14,931 nt of DNA from UBA11524 sp034104265 (GCA_034104265.1 JAXEEE010000002.1:1-14931), one strand, 5' to 3'; counted from the first letter of the stretch, positions 7,785 to 14,458 are shown. Numbers and translations: made by a program. Notes: generated by a model not told the origin, from the letters alone.

Positions 7785-7978
7785 AGTTTGCGCTCGCTCA
7801 CTGGTCGCTGCGCTCCCGGCCGTTCGCTCCCGTAAGGACGCTTTCCCTGACGGGAAAGCCCGCCGGCTGACGCACATGTCGTCAGACGGCGATCACAGTC
7901 TGCCGACGGCGAATTGGTGAAGCCGGCGCCGGGGCCTGCAGCCGGTTGCTGTTCCAACCCTTCCGCGGGGCAGCCTCG
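7785..7978. repeat. Structured intergenic region between convergent genes
   Basis: No gene is supported. The region holds clustered CGCTC pentamers (7791, 7795, 7811, 7825) and a hairpin GCTTTCCC-TGAC-GGGAAAGC (7840-7859). There is also a dyad CTGACG-N7-CGTCAG (7867-7885) and a 10-bp palindrome CCGGCGCCGG (7923-7932). It separates the convergent kinase and NADAR genes and may hold the minus-strand terminator or an intergenic repeat family, but no clear T tract was seen. Confidence 0.45.
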
Positions 7979-8449
7979 TCAGTCGCCTGCGCCATCAGCC
8001 TTCGGCAGGCCGTTCTGCCTGAATTCCCGGCGCAGATCCATCAGGATCCTGCCCAGGTGGTTCGCTCCCCTGCCGGTGCGCATATCCACACCCCAGTAGA
8101 CGTCGTGCCAGCCGTTGCCCTCCGTCAGCTCGGCATCCTCCGTGTCAAGCAGGCGCTGCGCCAGGTCCGGATGCTGCTCAAACTTCGCCCGAACCACCCT
8201 GCGCATCACGTCCAGCTTCACCTGCTCCCAGTCGGAACGCAGGTCAACTCTGCGCCCGAACCGCTTGGCTGCGTTCGCCGTCATCCCGGTGAACTGCTGC
8301 CTGTCCTCCGGGCTGATGCACTTGTACGCCTGAAACGCAGCTTCCGCGTTGAGGTATTCCATACCGTCAAGCCGCACGGTGGCTGGGTAGAAGTTGCTCA
8401 GGAAGTCATTATCGCCGCGGAAGCGGGTGACAGGTTCCCTGGCTGCCAT
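7979..8449 (-). CDS. NADAR-domain protein (YbiA-like N-glycosidase family)
   Basis: This 156-residue cytosolic protein matches the NADAR family over its whole length (E. coli YbiA is about 160 residues). Characteristic features are FLSNFYP (16-22), the E36/F39/Q40/K43 block in NAEAAFQAYK, and the C-terminal WG at 119-120 with N130, L132 and G133 in ANHLGRILMDLR. Known members split the N-glycosidic bond of reactive early riboflavin intermediates, or remove ADP-ribose from guanine in DNA as antitoxins to DarT-type toxins. Sequence alone does not say which applies. No riboflavin gene and no DarT-like gene is nearby. AAGGAGG (8458-8464) lies 8 bases before the ATG. The gene stands alone, convergent with the kinase and divergent from the MATE gene, in poorly packed DNA. 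Confidence 0.9.
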   Translation of the reverse strand: MAAREPVTRFRGDNDFLSNFYPATVRLDGMEYLNAEAAFQAYKCISPEDRQQFTGMTANAAKRFGRRVDLRSDWEQVKLDVMRRVVRAKFEQHPDLAQRLLDTEDAELTEGNGWHDVYWGVDMRTGRGANHLGRILMDLRREFRQNGLPKADGAGD

Positions 8450-8740
8450 CGGTGTTCCCTCCTTCTATTTTATGTGTGGAGCATTCCGGTCTGCTTCTTC
8501 AGCCGGCATCGCCGCCCTTCGTCCGCAGTGGCGATGCGGCATTACAGTACCATGGACATTCGTTCCTGCCCGGGGATATTCCTGCACGGGCGGCAGGATG
8601 ATCCGCCGTTCTGTCCGTTTTCTTCCAGCCCCAGGATCGATGCAGGTCTCCATGAAAATTCTGTGCGCCGGAAAGGATTGCCGGACAGCCCCGTCGAATA
8701 GCCTGATTGATTAACTTTTGAACGAAGGATGGCCCGCCCC
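8450..8740. other. Divergent intergenic region, no gene
   Basis: This region holds the leaders of the NADAR gene (minus) and MATE gene (plus). The only clear structure is an 8-bp inverted repeat, GCATCGCC (8506-8513) with GGCGATGC (8530-8537). I see no good promoter for the MATE gene. The short frames here use no recognisable family and have no ribosome binding sites. Confidence 0.4.
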
Positions 8741-10114
8741 ATGAAAATGACCCAGGAACAGCGCACCCGCATGATGCTCAACGAGCCCGTCAGCCGCCTG
8801 ATCGGCCGCCTGGCGCTGCCGTCCATCATCTCCATGCTCATCACCAGCATTTACAACATGGCCGACACCTTCTTCGTCAGCCAGCTGGGCACGTCCGCCT
8901 CCGGCGCGGTGGGCGTGATTTTTTCCGCCATGTCCATGATCCAGGCCATCTCCTTCACCATCGGCATGGGCAGCGGCACCAATGTCAGCCGGGCCCTGGG
9001 CGCAGGCAAGGACGAGGAGGCCCGCACCTTCTGCAGCGTGGGTGTGATCACCGCGTTCCTCACGGGCGTGGTGCTGGCGGCGCTGGGGCTGAGCAGCCTG
9101 GACTGGCTGGTGCGCTTCCTGGGCGCAACGGAGACCATCGCCCCCTATGCCAAGGCCTATGCCACCTACATCTTCTATGCCACGCCCTTCATGATGTCCT
9201 CCTTCGTGATGAACAACCTGCTGCGCTTCCAGGGGCTGGCCATGTACGGCATGGTGGGCATCACCACCGGCGGCATCCTGAACATGATCCTCGACCCCAT
9301 CCTGATCTTCGGTCTGAACCTGGGCACGGCGGGCGCAGCCATCGCCACGGGCATTTCCCAAACGGTGAGCTTCACCATCCTGCTGATCATGTGCAACACC
9401 CGGCCCGGGGCCATCTCCATCAGCCTGCGCCGCTTCCGCCCCACGCTGAGGATGTACGGCCGCATCCTCTACAACGGCCTGCCCTCCCTGGGCCGCCAGG
9501 GCATTGCCAGCGTTGCCACTGTGATGCTCAACACCGCCGCCGGCGTCTACGGCGACGCGGCCATTGCGGCATTGTCGATTGTCAGCCGCTTCGTCATGTT
9601 CATCAACTCCGCGGTGATCGGCTTCGGCCAGGGCTTCCAGCCGGTATGCGGCTTTAACTTCGGCGCAGGGCGATATTCCCGCGTGCGGGAGGCCTTCCGC
9701 TTCTCGGTGAAGGTGGCCACGCTGATTCTGGTGGTGCTGGTGGCGGTTTTCCTGCCCCTGAGCCGGAACATCGTCACCGTCTTCCGCCCGGATGACCCGG
9801 ACGTGATCCGCATCGGCACCCTGACCATGCAGCTGCAGCTGGCCACCATGCCGCTGTGGGGCTTCATCATCATGAGCAACATGTTCACCCAGTCCATCGG
9901 CTACGGCGTGCGGGCCACCATCATCGCTGCAGCGCGCCAGGGCATCTGCCTGATCCCCATGCTGGTGATCCTGCCCCGGACGCTGGGGCTGCTGGGCATC
10001 CAGGCGGCGCAGCCGGTGGCGGATGTGCTGTCCCTGGCGCTGTCCATCGCCATTGTGGGCGGGATTCTCCGCCAGATGAAGGCCATGCCCGACAAGGAGG
10101 CGACCCGTTCATGA
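8741..10114 (+). CDS. MATE-family multidrug efflux transporter
   Basis: This inner-membrane antiporter of the MATE family would expel drugs or organic cations using a sodium or proton gradient; the substrate is unknown. About 457 residues with twelve hydrophobic segments fit the family. Typical MATE features include LPSIISMLITSIYNMADTFF in the first helix, GMGSGTNVSRALGAG after helix two, ILNMILDPILIF, the second-half IYGDAAIAA-like region (VYGDAAIAALSIV), and GFGQGFQPVCGFNFGAG in helix seven to eight. The start at 8741 is preferred because GAAGGA (8724-8729) is about 11 bases upstream, whereas the in-frame ATG at 8729 overlaps that site. The stop overlaps the thioesterase start by ATGA, so both are translated from one message. 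MepA/NorM-like naming would be over-precise. Confidence 0.94.
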   Translation: MKMTQEQRTRMMLNEPVSRLIGRLALPSIISMLITSIYNMADTFFVSQLGTSASGAVGVIFSAMSMIQAISFTIGMGSGTNVSRALGAGKDEEARTFCSVGVITAFLTGVVLAALGLSSLDWLVRFLGATETIAPYAKAYATYIFYATPFMMSSFVMNNLLRFQGLAMYGMVGITTGGILNMILDPILIFGLNLGTAGAAIATGISQTVSFTILLIMCNTRPGAISISLRRFRPTLRMYGRILYNGLPSLGRQGIASVATVMLNTAAGVYGDAAIAALSIVSRFVMFINSAVIGFGQGFQPVCGFNFGAGRYSRVREAFRFSVKVATLILVVLVAVFLPLSRNIVTVFRPDDPDVIRIGTLTMQLQLATMPLWGFIIMSNMFTQSIGYGVRATIIAAARQGICLIPMLVILPRTLGLLGIQAAQPVADVLSLALSIAIVGGILRQMKAMPDKEATRS

Positions 10115-10533
10115 CCCCTTATGTGCACCAGGTGCAGTACTATGAAACCGACCGCATGGGCATCACCCATCACAGCAACTACATTCGCTGGATGGAGGAA
10201 GCCCGGGTGGATTTCCTCCGGCAAATCGGCTGGGGCTATGACAGGCTGGAGGAAATGGGCATCGTGTCCCCGGTGACGGCGGTATCCTGCAAGTACCTGG
10301 CCTCCACCACCTTCGCCGACGAGGTGAGCGTCACCCTGTCCGTGGAGAGCTTCAACGGCGTGACGCTCTGCCTGGGCTACGCCATGGTGAAGGCCGACGG
10401 CACGCAGGTCTGCACCGGCCGCACGGAGCACTGCTTTCTCAGCCGCGAGGGCCGCTTCCTGCGCCTGAGGCGGGAATTCCCTGACTTCTATCAGACCCTG
10501 ACGAGCCTGCTGCCCCCCTCCCCCGCCGAATAA
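10111..10533 (+). CDS. Acyl-CoA thioesterase, hotdog fold (YbgC/FadM-like)
   Basis: This small cytosolic protein of 140 residues belongs to the 4-hydroxybenzoyl-CoA thioesterase group of hotdog enzymes, which hydrolyse acyl-CoA thioesters. The N-terminal signature YYETDRMGITHHSNYIRWM includes the likely catalytic aspartate D14 and the HHSNY turn at 20-24, followed by EEARVDFLRQIG on the long central helix. The remaining beta-strands are complete. AAGGAGG (10094-10100) lies inside the end of the MATE gene, 10 bases before the ATG, and the genes overlap by four bases. A strong terminator follows, so MATE and thioesterase form a two-gene unit. A shared job is not obvious. The substrate is unknown. 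Confidence 0.9.
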   Translation: MTPYVHQVQYYETDRMGITHHSNYIRWMEEARVDFLRQIGWGYDRLEEMGIVSPVTAVSCKYLASTTFADEVSVTLSVESFNGVTLCLGYAMVKADGTQVCTGRTEHCFLSREGRFLRLRREFPDFYQTLTSLLPPSPAE

Positions 10534-10536
10534 GCC

Positions 10537-10561
10537 TACCCCTGCGGGGGGTATTTTTTTT
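10537..10561 (+). terminator. Rho-independent terminator of the MATE-thioesterase unit
   Basis: TACCCC (10537-10542) pairs with GGGGTA (10548-10553) and is followed by eight T residues (10554-10561), four bases after the thioesterase stop. Confidence 0.9.
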
Positions 10562-10581
10562 GTACGGGCCATGGCAAGGGG

Positions 10582-10610
10582 TTGCGTGCAGGGCAGTTTT
10601 GTGGCAAAAT
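10582..10610 (+). promoter_or_regulatory. Candidate guaA promoter
   Basis: TTGCGT (10582-10587), a 17-base spacer and CAAAAT (10605-10610), with a TG one base before the -10 (extended type). The leader to the ATG would be about 65 bases, too short for a purine riboswitch, and no such fold was recognised. Confidence 0.5.
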
Positions 10611-10683
10611 AGTCCTGCGTCGCCCTTCGCAGCCGCGGAGGCGCGATTTCTCCCGTCTTTTCCACGAAACGGAGGAATGCATC

Positions 10684-12228
10684 ATGAACGATCAAACGCA
10701 GAAGGTCGTCATTCTGGATTTTGGCGGCCAGTATACACAGCTGATTGCCCGGCGCGTGCGCGAGTGCCATGTCTACTCCGCCGTGCTGCCCTACCACGCC
10801 GCCATCTCGGACATCAAGGCCCTGAATCCCGTGGGCGTGATTCTCAGCGGCGGCCCCGCCTCCGTACTGGACGAGGGCGCGCCCCAGTGCGATCCCGGCG
10901 TATATGCGCTGGGGGTGCCGGTGCTGGGCATCTGCTACGGCATGCAGCTGACGGCCCATCTGCTGGACGGCCGGGTGGAGCCCGCGGCCCAGCGTGAGTA
11001 CGGGCGCATCACCGTCTCCATGGACGACAAAGCCACGCTGCTTGCGGGCATGTCCGACAGCTCCTACGCCTGGATGAGCCACACCTATCAGGTCATGGCC
11101 TGCCCCGAGGGCTTCCACCCCATCGCCCACACGGACAACTGCCCCGTGGCCGCCATGGCGGACGACGCCCGCCGCATCTACGGCGTGCAGTTCCACCCGG
11201 AGGTCACCCACTCCGATGAGGGCCGCACCGTCATCCGGAATTTCCTGAACCTGTGCGGCTGCGTAGGCGACTGGACCATGGCCGCCTATGCCCAGACGGC
11301 CATCGAGGCCATCCGCCAAACCGTGGGCGAAACGGGCACTGTGCTGCTGGCCCTGTCCGGCGGTGTGGATTCCTCCGTGGCCGCCGCGCTGATCTACAAG
11401 GCCATCGGCGACCGGCTGACCTGCGTGTTTGTGGATCACGGCTTCATGCGCAAGGGCGAGAGCGAGCAGGTGGTGGATGTGTTCACCAAGCTGTTCCCGG
11501 TTCGCTTCATCCGCGCGGACGCGGCGGAGTTGTTCTACGCGGATCTGGCGGGCGTGTCCGACCCGGAGCGCAAGCGCAAGATCATCGGCGCGGACTTCAT
11601 CAAGGTCTTCAAGCAGGAAGCCGAGAAGCTTGGCAAGCTGGACTACTTCGCCCAGGGTACCATTTATCCCGACGTGATCGAGAGCGGCCAGGCCACGGGC
11701 GCCGCGGTAATCAAGAGCCACCACAATGTGGGCGGCCTGCCCAAGGAGCTGGGCTTCACCGAACTGATCGAGCCCCTGCGGATGCTGTTCAAGGATGAGG
11801 TCCGCGCCCTGGGCGAGACGCTGGGGCTGCCCCACGACCTGGTGTGGCGTCAGCCCTTCCCGGGGCCGGGTCTGGCCATCCGCGTGATCGGCGATCTGAC
11901 GCCGGAGAAGGTGGAGATTGTTCGGGAGTCCGACGCGATCCTCCGGGAGGAGATCAAGGCGGCGGGCCTGGACAGCAGCATCCACCAGTACTTCACGGTG
12001 CTGACGGGCGTCCGCAGCGTGGGCGTGATGGGCGACGAGCGCACCTACGACTACACTGTTGCCCTGCGCGCCGTGACCACGGACGACTTCATGACGGCGG
12101 ACTGGGCACGCATCCCCTACGACGTGGTGCGGACGATCTCCGCGCGCATTGTCAACGAGGTGCCCCACGTGAACCGCGTCGTGCTGGACGTGACCACCAA
12201 GCCCCCGGCGAGTATTGAGTGGGAGTGA
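10684..12228 (+). CDS. guaA: GMP synthase (glutamine-hydrolysing)
   Basis: The enzyme converts XMP to GMP using ATP and glutamine, the last step of guanine nucleotide synthesis. The 514 residues match the usual length. The class I amidotransferase domain (about 8-195) has nucleophile C84 in GICYGMQ and the H171/E173 pair in FHPEVTH. The ATP pyrophosphatase domain has the P-loop SGGVDSS (225-231). The C-terminal dimerisation domain contains QPFPGPGLAIRV and ends in KPPASIEWE. GGAGG at 10671-10675, 8 bases before the ATG, sets the start; in-frame extensions upstream would run through the promoter. It is apparently intact although a mobile element abuts its last codons: the final codons double as the attachment core and still encode IEWE-stop. 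Confidence 0.98.
   Translation: MNDQTQKVVILDFGGQYTQLIARRVRECHVYSAVLPYHAAISDIKALNPVGVILSGGPASVLDEGAPQCDPGVYALGVPVLGICYGMQLTAHLLDGRVEPAAQREYGRITVSMDDKATLLAGMSDSSYAWMSHTYQVMACPEGFHPIAHTDNCPVAAMADDARRIYGVQFHPEVTHSDEGRTVIRNFLNLCGCVGDWTMAAYAQTAIEAIRQTVGETGTVLLALSGGVDSSVAAALIYKAIGDRLTCVFVDHGFMRKGESEQVVDVFTKLFPVRFIRADAAELFYADLAGVSDPERKRKIIGADFIKVFKQEAEKLGKLDYFAQGTIYPDVIESGQATGAAVIKSHHNVGGLPKELGFTELIEPLRMLFKDEVRALGETLGLPHDLVWRQPFPGPGLAIRVIGDLTPEKVEIVRESDAILREEIKAAGLDSSIHQYFTVLTGVRSVGVMGDERTYDYTVALRAVTTDDFMTADWARIPYDVVRTISARIVNEVPHVNRVVLDVTTKPPASIEWE
12217..12228 (+). other. Probable attachment core (attL-type) in the guaA 3' end
   Basis: GAGTGGGAGTGA forms the last codons and stop of guaA. I recall this same 12-mer as the core of islands inserted at the guaA 3' end. 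The downstream integrase supports it. A second copy should mark the far end of the element. None occurs elsewhere on the plus strand as far as I could see. Confidence 0.7.
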
Positions 12229-12263
12229 CCGCCAGAAGGGCGAAAAGCCTTGCGGCACAAGCG

Positions 12264-12384
12264 TTTTGGACTATTCCAAACCGCCTCTGATAACCAAATG
12301 ATAACCATCTCCAAAGCCGTCTTTACAGAAAACGGCGCTGATGGCTTTGGAGTGAAGGCGGAAAATACGCTTCCCGGTTATCAC
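12264..12384. repeat. Cluster of short repeats, putative integrase/excisionase arm sites
   Basis: TTTGGA occurs at 12265-12270 and 12346-12351, and its complement TCCAAA at 12275-12280 and 12310-12315. TGATAACCA is directly repeated at 12288-12296 and 12299-12307, an 11-base period (one helical turn), and GGTTATCA at 12376-12383 is an inverted copy. The cluster begins 37 bases from the att core, a position fitting arm-type sites of tyrosine integrases or excisionase sites. There is no gene here. Confidence 0.5.
12281..12361. repeat. Nested inverted repeats with alternative stems
   Basis: An outer dyad CCGCCT (12281-12286)/AGGCGG (12356-12361) encloses CTCCAAAGCCGTC (12309-12321) with GATGGCTTTGGAG (12340-12352), a 13-bp arm with one G-T pair. 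A competing inner stem, GCCGT (12316-12320)/ACGGC (12332-12336), excludes part of it. It may be a DNA recombination site or, if transcribed from guaA, a terminator-like RNA, but no T tract follows. Confidence 0.5.
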
Positions 12385-12407
12385 CCTCTGTGAAAATATC
12401 CTGTTCA

Positions 12408-12452
12408 AAAGCCCTTCGCTGTGGAGGAAATCTTCCACAAGCGGAGGGCTTT
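12408..12452. terminator. Long hairpin, bidirectional terminator
   Basis: AAAGCCCTTCGCTGTGGA (12408-12425) pairs with 12434-12452 with one G-U pair and one bulge. TTTCTTT follows on the plus strand and CTTTTG on the minus. It sits 16 bases beyond the XRE gene stop and 180 bases after guaA, so it can end both transcripts and insulate the element from the host gene. Confidence 0.75.
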
Positions 12453-12468
12453 CTTTATGTCCATTCTT

Positions 12469-12996
12469 TCAGACTTTCGGCTTTGGCTTCCGGCCGCGTT
12501 TGCGCGTGGCTGGCACTTCAGGTGGGACAGCTGCGTGGATTCGCGTGTCGTCGAAATCAGGATAATGATACCGCCAGCGGTCATACGCCTCTTTGGTGAT
12601 CTCACCGGCAGCCAGCTTGGCGGATTGTTCCTGCCAGGCACGGAGACGTTGTTCCAGATCGGCTGCATGGATACCACCATCAAAAATATCAGCACGCAGA
12701 CAGATCAAACCATCCGCGTTGGTGATACGAAGAAGCTTTCGGTCCTCCAACGTAAACAACGTGTGCATCAGGCCATCCATGGTATCGATGTCCGGCACGG
12801 CGATGGCCTTGGGAGAAACGTCCAGCGCTTCCGCCATCTGCCCGGTCAGTTCTGCCTTGGGGGTGCGATCCTCGGATTCATACTGAGCAAGTCTCACATC
12901 GGCCGAGTTCTCCGGAAACCCCAGAAGAAGGCCCAAATACTTTTGCGTCATCCCCCGTAAAGTGCGGAAGAAACGGATACGTTCGCCGGTTGCCAT
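12469..12996 (-). CDS. XRE-family transcriptional regulator of the element
   Basis: This 175-residue protein is a probable DNA-binding repressor controlling the element. The N-terminal helix-turn-helix (about 5-62) resembles the XRE/Cro-CI fold: GERIRFFRTLRGMTQKYLG, then LAQYESEDRTPKAEL and AEALDVSPKAI. The middle part has a helical segment LEQRLRAWQEQSAKLAAGEI common to regulators beside clostridial integrases. The C-terminus is very basic, RKRGRKPKPK, resembling an AT-hook. The ATG at 12996 is preferred, with AGAGGTG 5-6 bases upstream; a TTG codon at 12999 is too close. The gene is divergent from the excisionase-integrase genes, as phage and ICE repressors often are, with a good promoter overlapping a 12-bp palindrome that suggests autoregulation. 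Confidence 0.85.
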   Translation of the reverse strand: MATGERIRFFRTLRGMTQKYLGLLLGFPENSADVRLAQYESEDRTPKAELTGQMAEALDVSPKAIAVPDIDTMDGLMHTLFTLEDRKLLRITNADGLICLRADIFDGGIHAADLEQRLRAWQEQSAKLAAGEITKEAYDRWRYHYPDFDDTRIHAAVPPEVPATRKRGRKPKPKV

Positions 12997-13016
12997 CAAA
13001 TCACCTCTTGAACAGG

Positions 13017-13052
13017 ATGATTAATCATAGCAAATCCGTTTAAGATCGTCAA
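13017..13052 (-). promoter_or_regulatory. Promoter of the XRE regulator with overlapping palindrome
   Basis: On the minus strand TTGACG (13052-13047), a 17-base spacer and TATGAT (13029-13024) with extended TGC form a strong promoter. The perfect 12-bp palindrome ATGATTAATCAT (13017-13028) covers most of the -10 and the start point, an operator position. Confidence 0.75.
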
Positions 13053-13073
13053 GAAGGAAATTTAACAAAAAAG

Positions 13074-13086
13074 TTTGGAATATTCC
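13074..13086. promoter_or_regulatory. Candidate operator TTTGGAATATTCC
   Basis: The perfect palindrome GGAATATTCC (13077-13086) lies between the two divergent promoters, 11 bases before the integrase-side -35 and 24 bases before the regulator -35. The 13-mer matches 12 of 13 positions of the site at 12265-12277 near the attachment core. Confidence 0.5.
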
Positions 13087-13097
13087 TTGAAAGCCTA

Positions 13098-13126
13098 TTG
13101 ACACAAGCGATAATGTTTAATATAAT
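13098..13126 (+). promoter_or_regulatory. Perfect consensus promoter of the excisionase-integrase genes
   Basis: TTGACA (13098-13103), exactly 17 bases, TATAAT (13121-13126). Both hexamers match the SigA consensus fully. A promoter this strong in front of recombination genes is expected to be held down by a repressor, for which the adjacent XRE protein is the obvious candidate. Confidence 0.85.
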
Positions 13127-13136
13127 GTCATTGAAG

Positions 13137-13154
13137 TTAAGCGAGATTGCTTAA
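13137..13154. promoter_or_regulatory. Dyad TTAAGC-N6-GCTTAA downstream of the start point
   Basis: Perfect 6-bp arms lie about 5-20 bases after the expected transcription start and just before AAAGGAGG (13161-13168). The position suits a repressor operator or a 5' hairpin affecting translation. A different sequence from the other two dyads in this control region. Confidence 0.45.
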
Positions 13155-13173
13155 TTTGCAAAAGGAGGAACCC

Positions 13174-13389
13174 ATGAAAAACCAATTTATGAGAGCAGAA
13201 GAAGTAGCTCGGGAGCTCGAAGTGTCCAGATCCTATGCCTACAGGCTGATCAGGCAACTGAATGCGGAGCTCCGCGAGAAGGGATATATGACCATCGCCG
13301 GGCGTGTGAACCGGCAGTATTTTAGGGAACGACTGTACGGTACATCAGATCAGAAGGAGTGTGAATCGCGTGTCAACGCACAAGGATGA
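13174..13389 (+). CDS. xis: Small HTH protein, putative excisionase
   Basis: This 71-residue DNA-binding protein is encoded directly before and overlapping the integrase. A helix-turn-helix covers about residues 5-27 (MRAEEVARELEVSRSYAYRL), followed by IRQLNAELREKGY and a wing-like TIAGRVNRQYFRERLYG, as in small MerR/excisionase-like proteins found with integrases of Bacillota elements. Such proteins bend DNA at attachment sites and turn integration into excision. The ATG at 13174 follows AAAGGAGG with 5-base spacing; a longer version starting at TTG 13147 would begin inside the operator dyad and is rejected. The gene overlaps the integrase start by 20 bases. Assignment as excisionase rests on size, fold and position, not on a close match. 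A plain regulator is the alternative. Confidence 0.75.
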   Translation: MKNQFMRAEEVARELEVSRSYAYRLIRQLNAELREKGYMTIAGRVNRQYFRERLYGTSDQKECESRVNAQG

Positions 13390-14458
13390 GAAAAACGGTA
13401 CCTGGTATGTGATGGTCCGGTACCACGACTGGAAGGGTGTGAAGCGGCAGAAATGCAAACGGGGCTTTGCTACCAGGCGGGAAGCGCAGGAGTGGGAGCG
13501 CAACTTCCAGCTGCAGACCGATGGAGATCCGGACATGACCTTTGAAGCCTTCTGCGAGCTGTATGAGCATGACATTCGGCCCCGGCTGAAGGAAAACACA
13601 TGGCTGAGTAAAGAACACATGATCCGGACGAAGCTCCTCCCCACCTTTAGCAAGAAGATGCTGAGCGAAATTGAAACCCGGGACATCATCGCCTGGCAGA
13701 ATGAGCTGCTGGCCTACCGGGATGAAAAGAAGCAGCCCTACTCGCCGACCTATCTCAAGAGTATCCATAACCAACTGGTGGCGATCCTGAACCACGCAGT
13801 CCGGCACTATGGGCTGAAGAGCAATCCCGCATCCAAGGTGGGATACATTGGAAGCAAGGAAGCGGAGGAAATGCAGTTCTGGACGAAGGAGGAATACCAG
13901 CGGTTCGCAGAAGCCGTCATGGATAAACCGATGTCCTACTACGCCTTCGAGATGCTCTACTGGTGCGGCATTCGCGAGGGCGAGCTGCTGGCACTGACAC
14001 CCGGGGACTTCGACTTCAAAGCGGGTACCGTGTCCATCAGCAAGTCCTACCAGCGGCTCCACCAGGAGGACGTGATCACAGCACCGAAGACGAAGAAGAG
14101 CATTCGGACGATCAGGATGCCCAAATTCCTCTGTGAGGAGATGCAGGAATATATCCAATCCCTCTATGGGGTGAAGAAGAAGAATCGCATCTTTCCGGTC
14201 ACAAAAAGCTACCTCTATCACGAAATGGATCGGGGCTGCCGTGCGTCCGGGGTCAAACGGATTCGTGTGCATGATATTCGTCACAGTCATGTATCGCTGC
14301 TGATCGACATGGGCTTCAGTGCGGTAGCCATCGCGGATCGTGTGGGACATGAGAGCATCGATATCACTTACCGTTACGCCCACCTCTTCCCCTCGAAGCA
14401 GGCTGAGATGGCCAACAAACTGGACGATGAAAGGATGGTGAATCTGAATGTCGGCTAA
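13370..14458 (+). CDS. int: Tyrosine site-specific integrase
   Basis: This tyrosine recombinase of 362 residues inserts and excises the element, probably at the guaA 3' end. An arm-binding N-terminal domain (about 8-48, GTWYVMVRYHDWKGVKR) is followed by a core-binding domain (about 56-150) and a catalytic domain from about 170. The catalytic set is complete: R202 in CGIREGE, a lysine around 240-243, H301 and R304 in HDIRHSH, H327 in VGHES and nucleophile Y336 in RYAHLF. The GTG at 13370 is preferred, 10 bases after AGGAG (13355-13359); the upstream GTG at 13361 is only 1 base away. The arm-binding domain implies that arm sites exist, which fits the repeats near guaA. It belongs to the Tn916/ICEBs1-like integrase class in Bacillota. 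Confidence 0.95.
   Translation: MSTHKDEKNGTWYVMVRYHDWKGVKRQKCKRGFATRREAQEWERNFQLQTDGDPDMTFEAFCELYEHDIRPRLKENTWLSKEHMIRTKLLPTFSKKMLSEIETRDIIAWQNELLAYRDEKKQPYSPTYLKSIHNQLVAILNHAVRHYGLKSNPASKVGYIGSKEAEEMQFWTKEEYQRFAEAVMDKPMSYYAFEMLYWCGIREGELLALTPGDFDFKAGTVSISKSYQRLHQEDVITAPKTKKSIRTIRMPKFLCEEMQEYIQSLYGVKKKNRIFPVTKSYLYHEMDRGCRASGVKRIRVHDIRHSHVSLLIDMGFSAVAIADRVGHESIDITYRYAHLFPSKQAEMANKLDDERMVNLNVG

Noticed and set aside
8450..8728. Short open frames between the NADAR and MATE genes
   Set aside because: They overlap each other on both strands, lack ribosome binding sites, and show no family features.
10617..10683. Possible purine riboswitch before guaA
   Set aside because: The leader is about 65 bases, with no three-way-junction core or recognisable conserved loops.
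9901..12258. 785-codon open frame on the minus strand opposite guaA and the thioesterase gene
   Set aside because: It is antisense to GuaA with complete catalytic motifs; the translation is compositionally biased and unlike any family.
12421..12960. Plus-strand frames opposite the XRE regulator
   Set aside because: The first begins inside the terminator hairpin and mirrors the XRE gene; the helix-turn-helix signal is on the minus strand.
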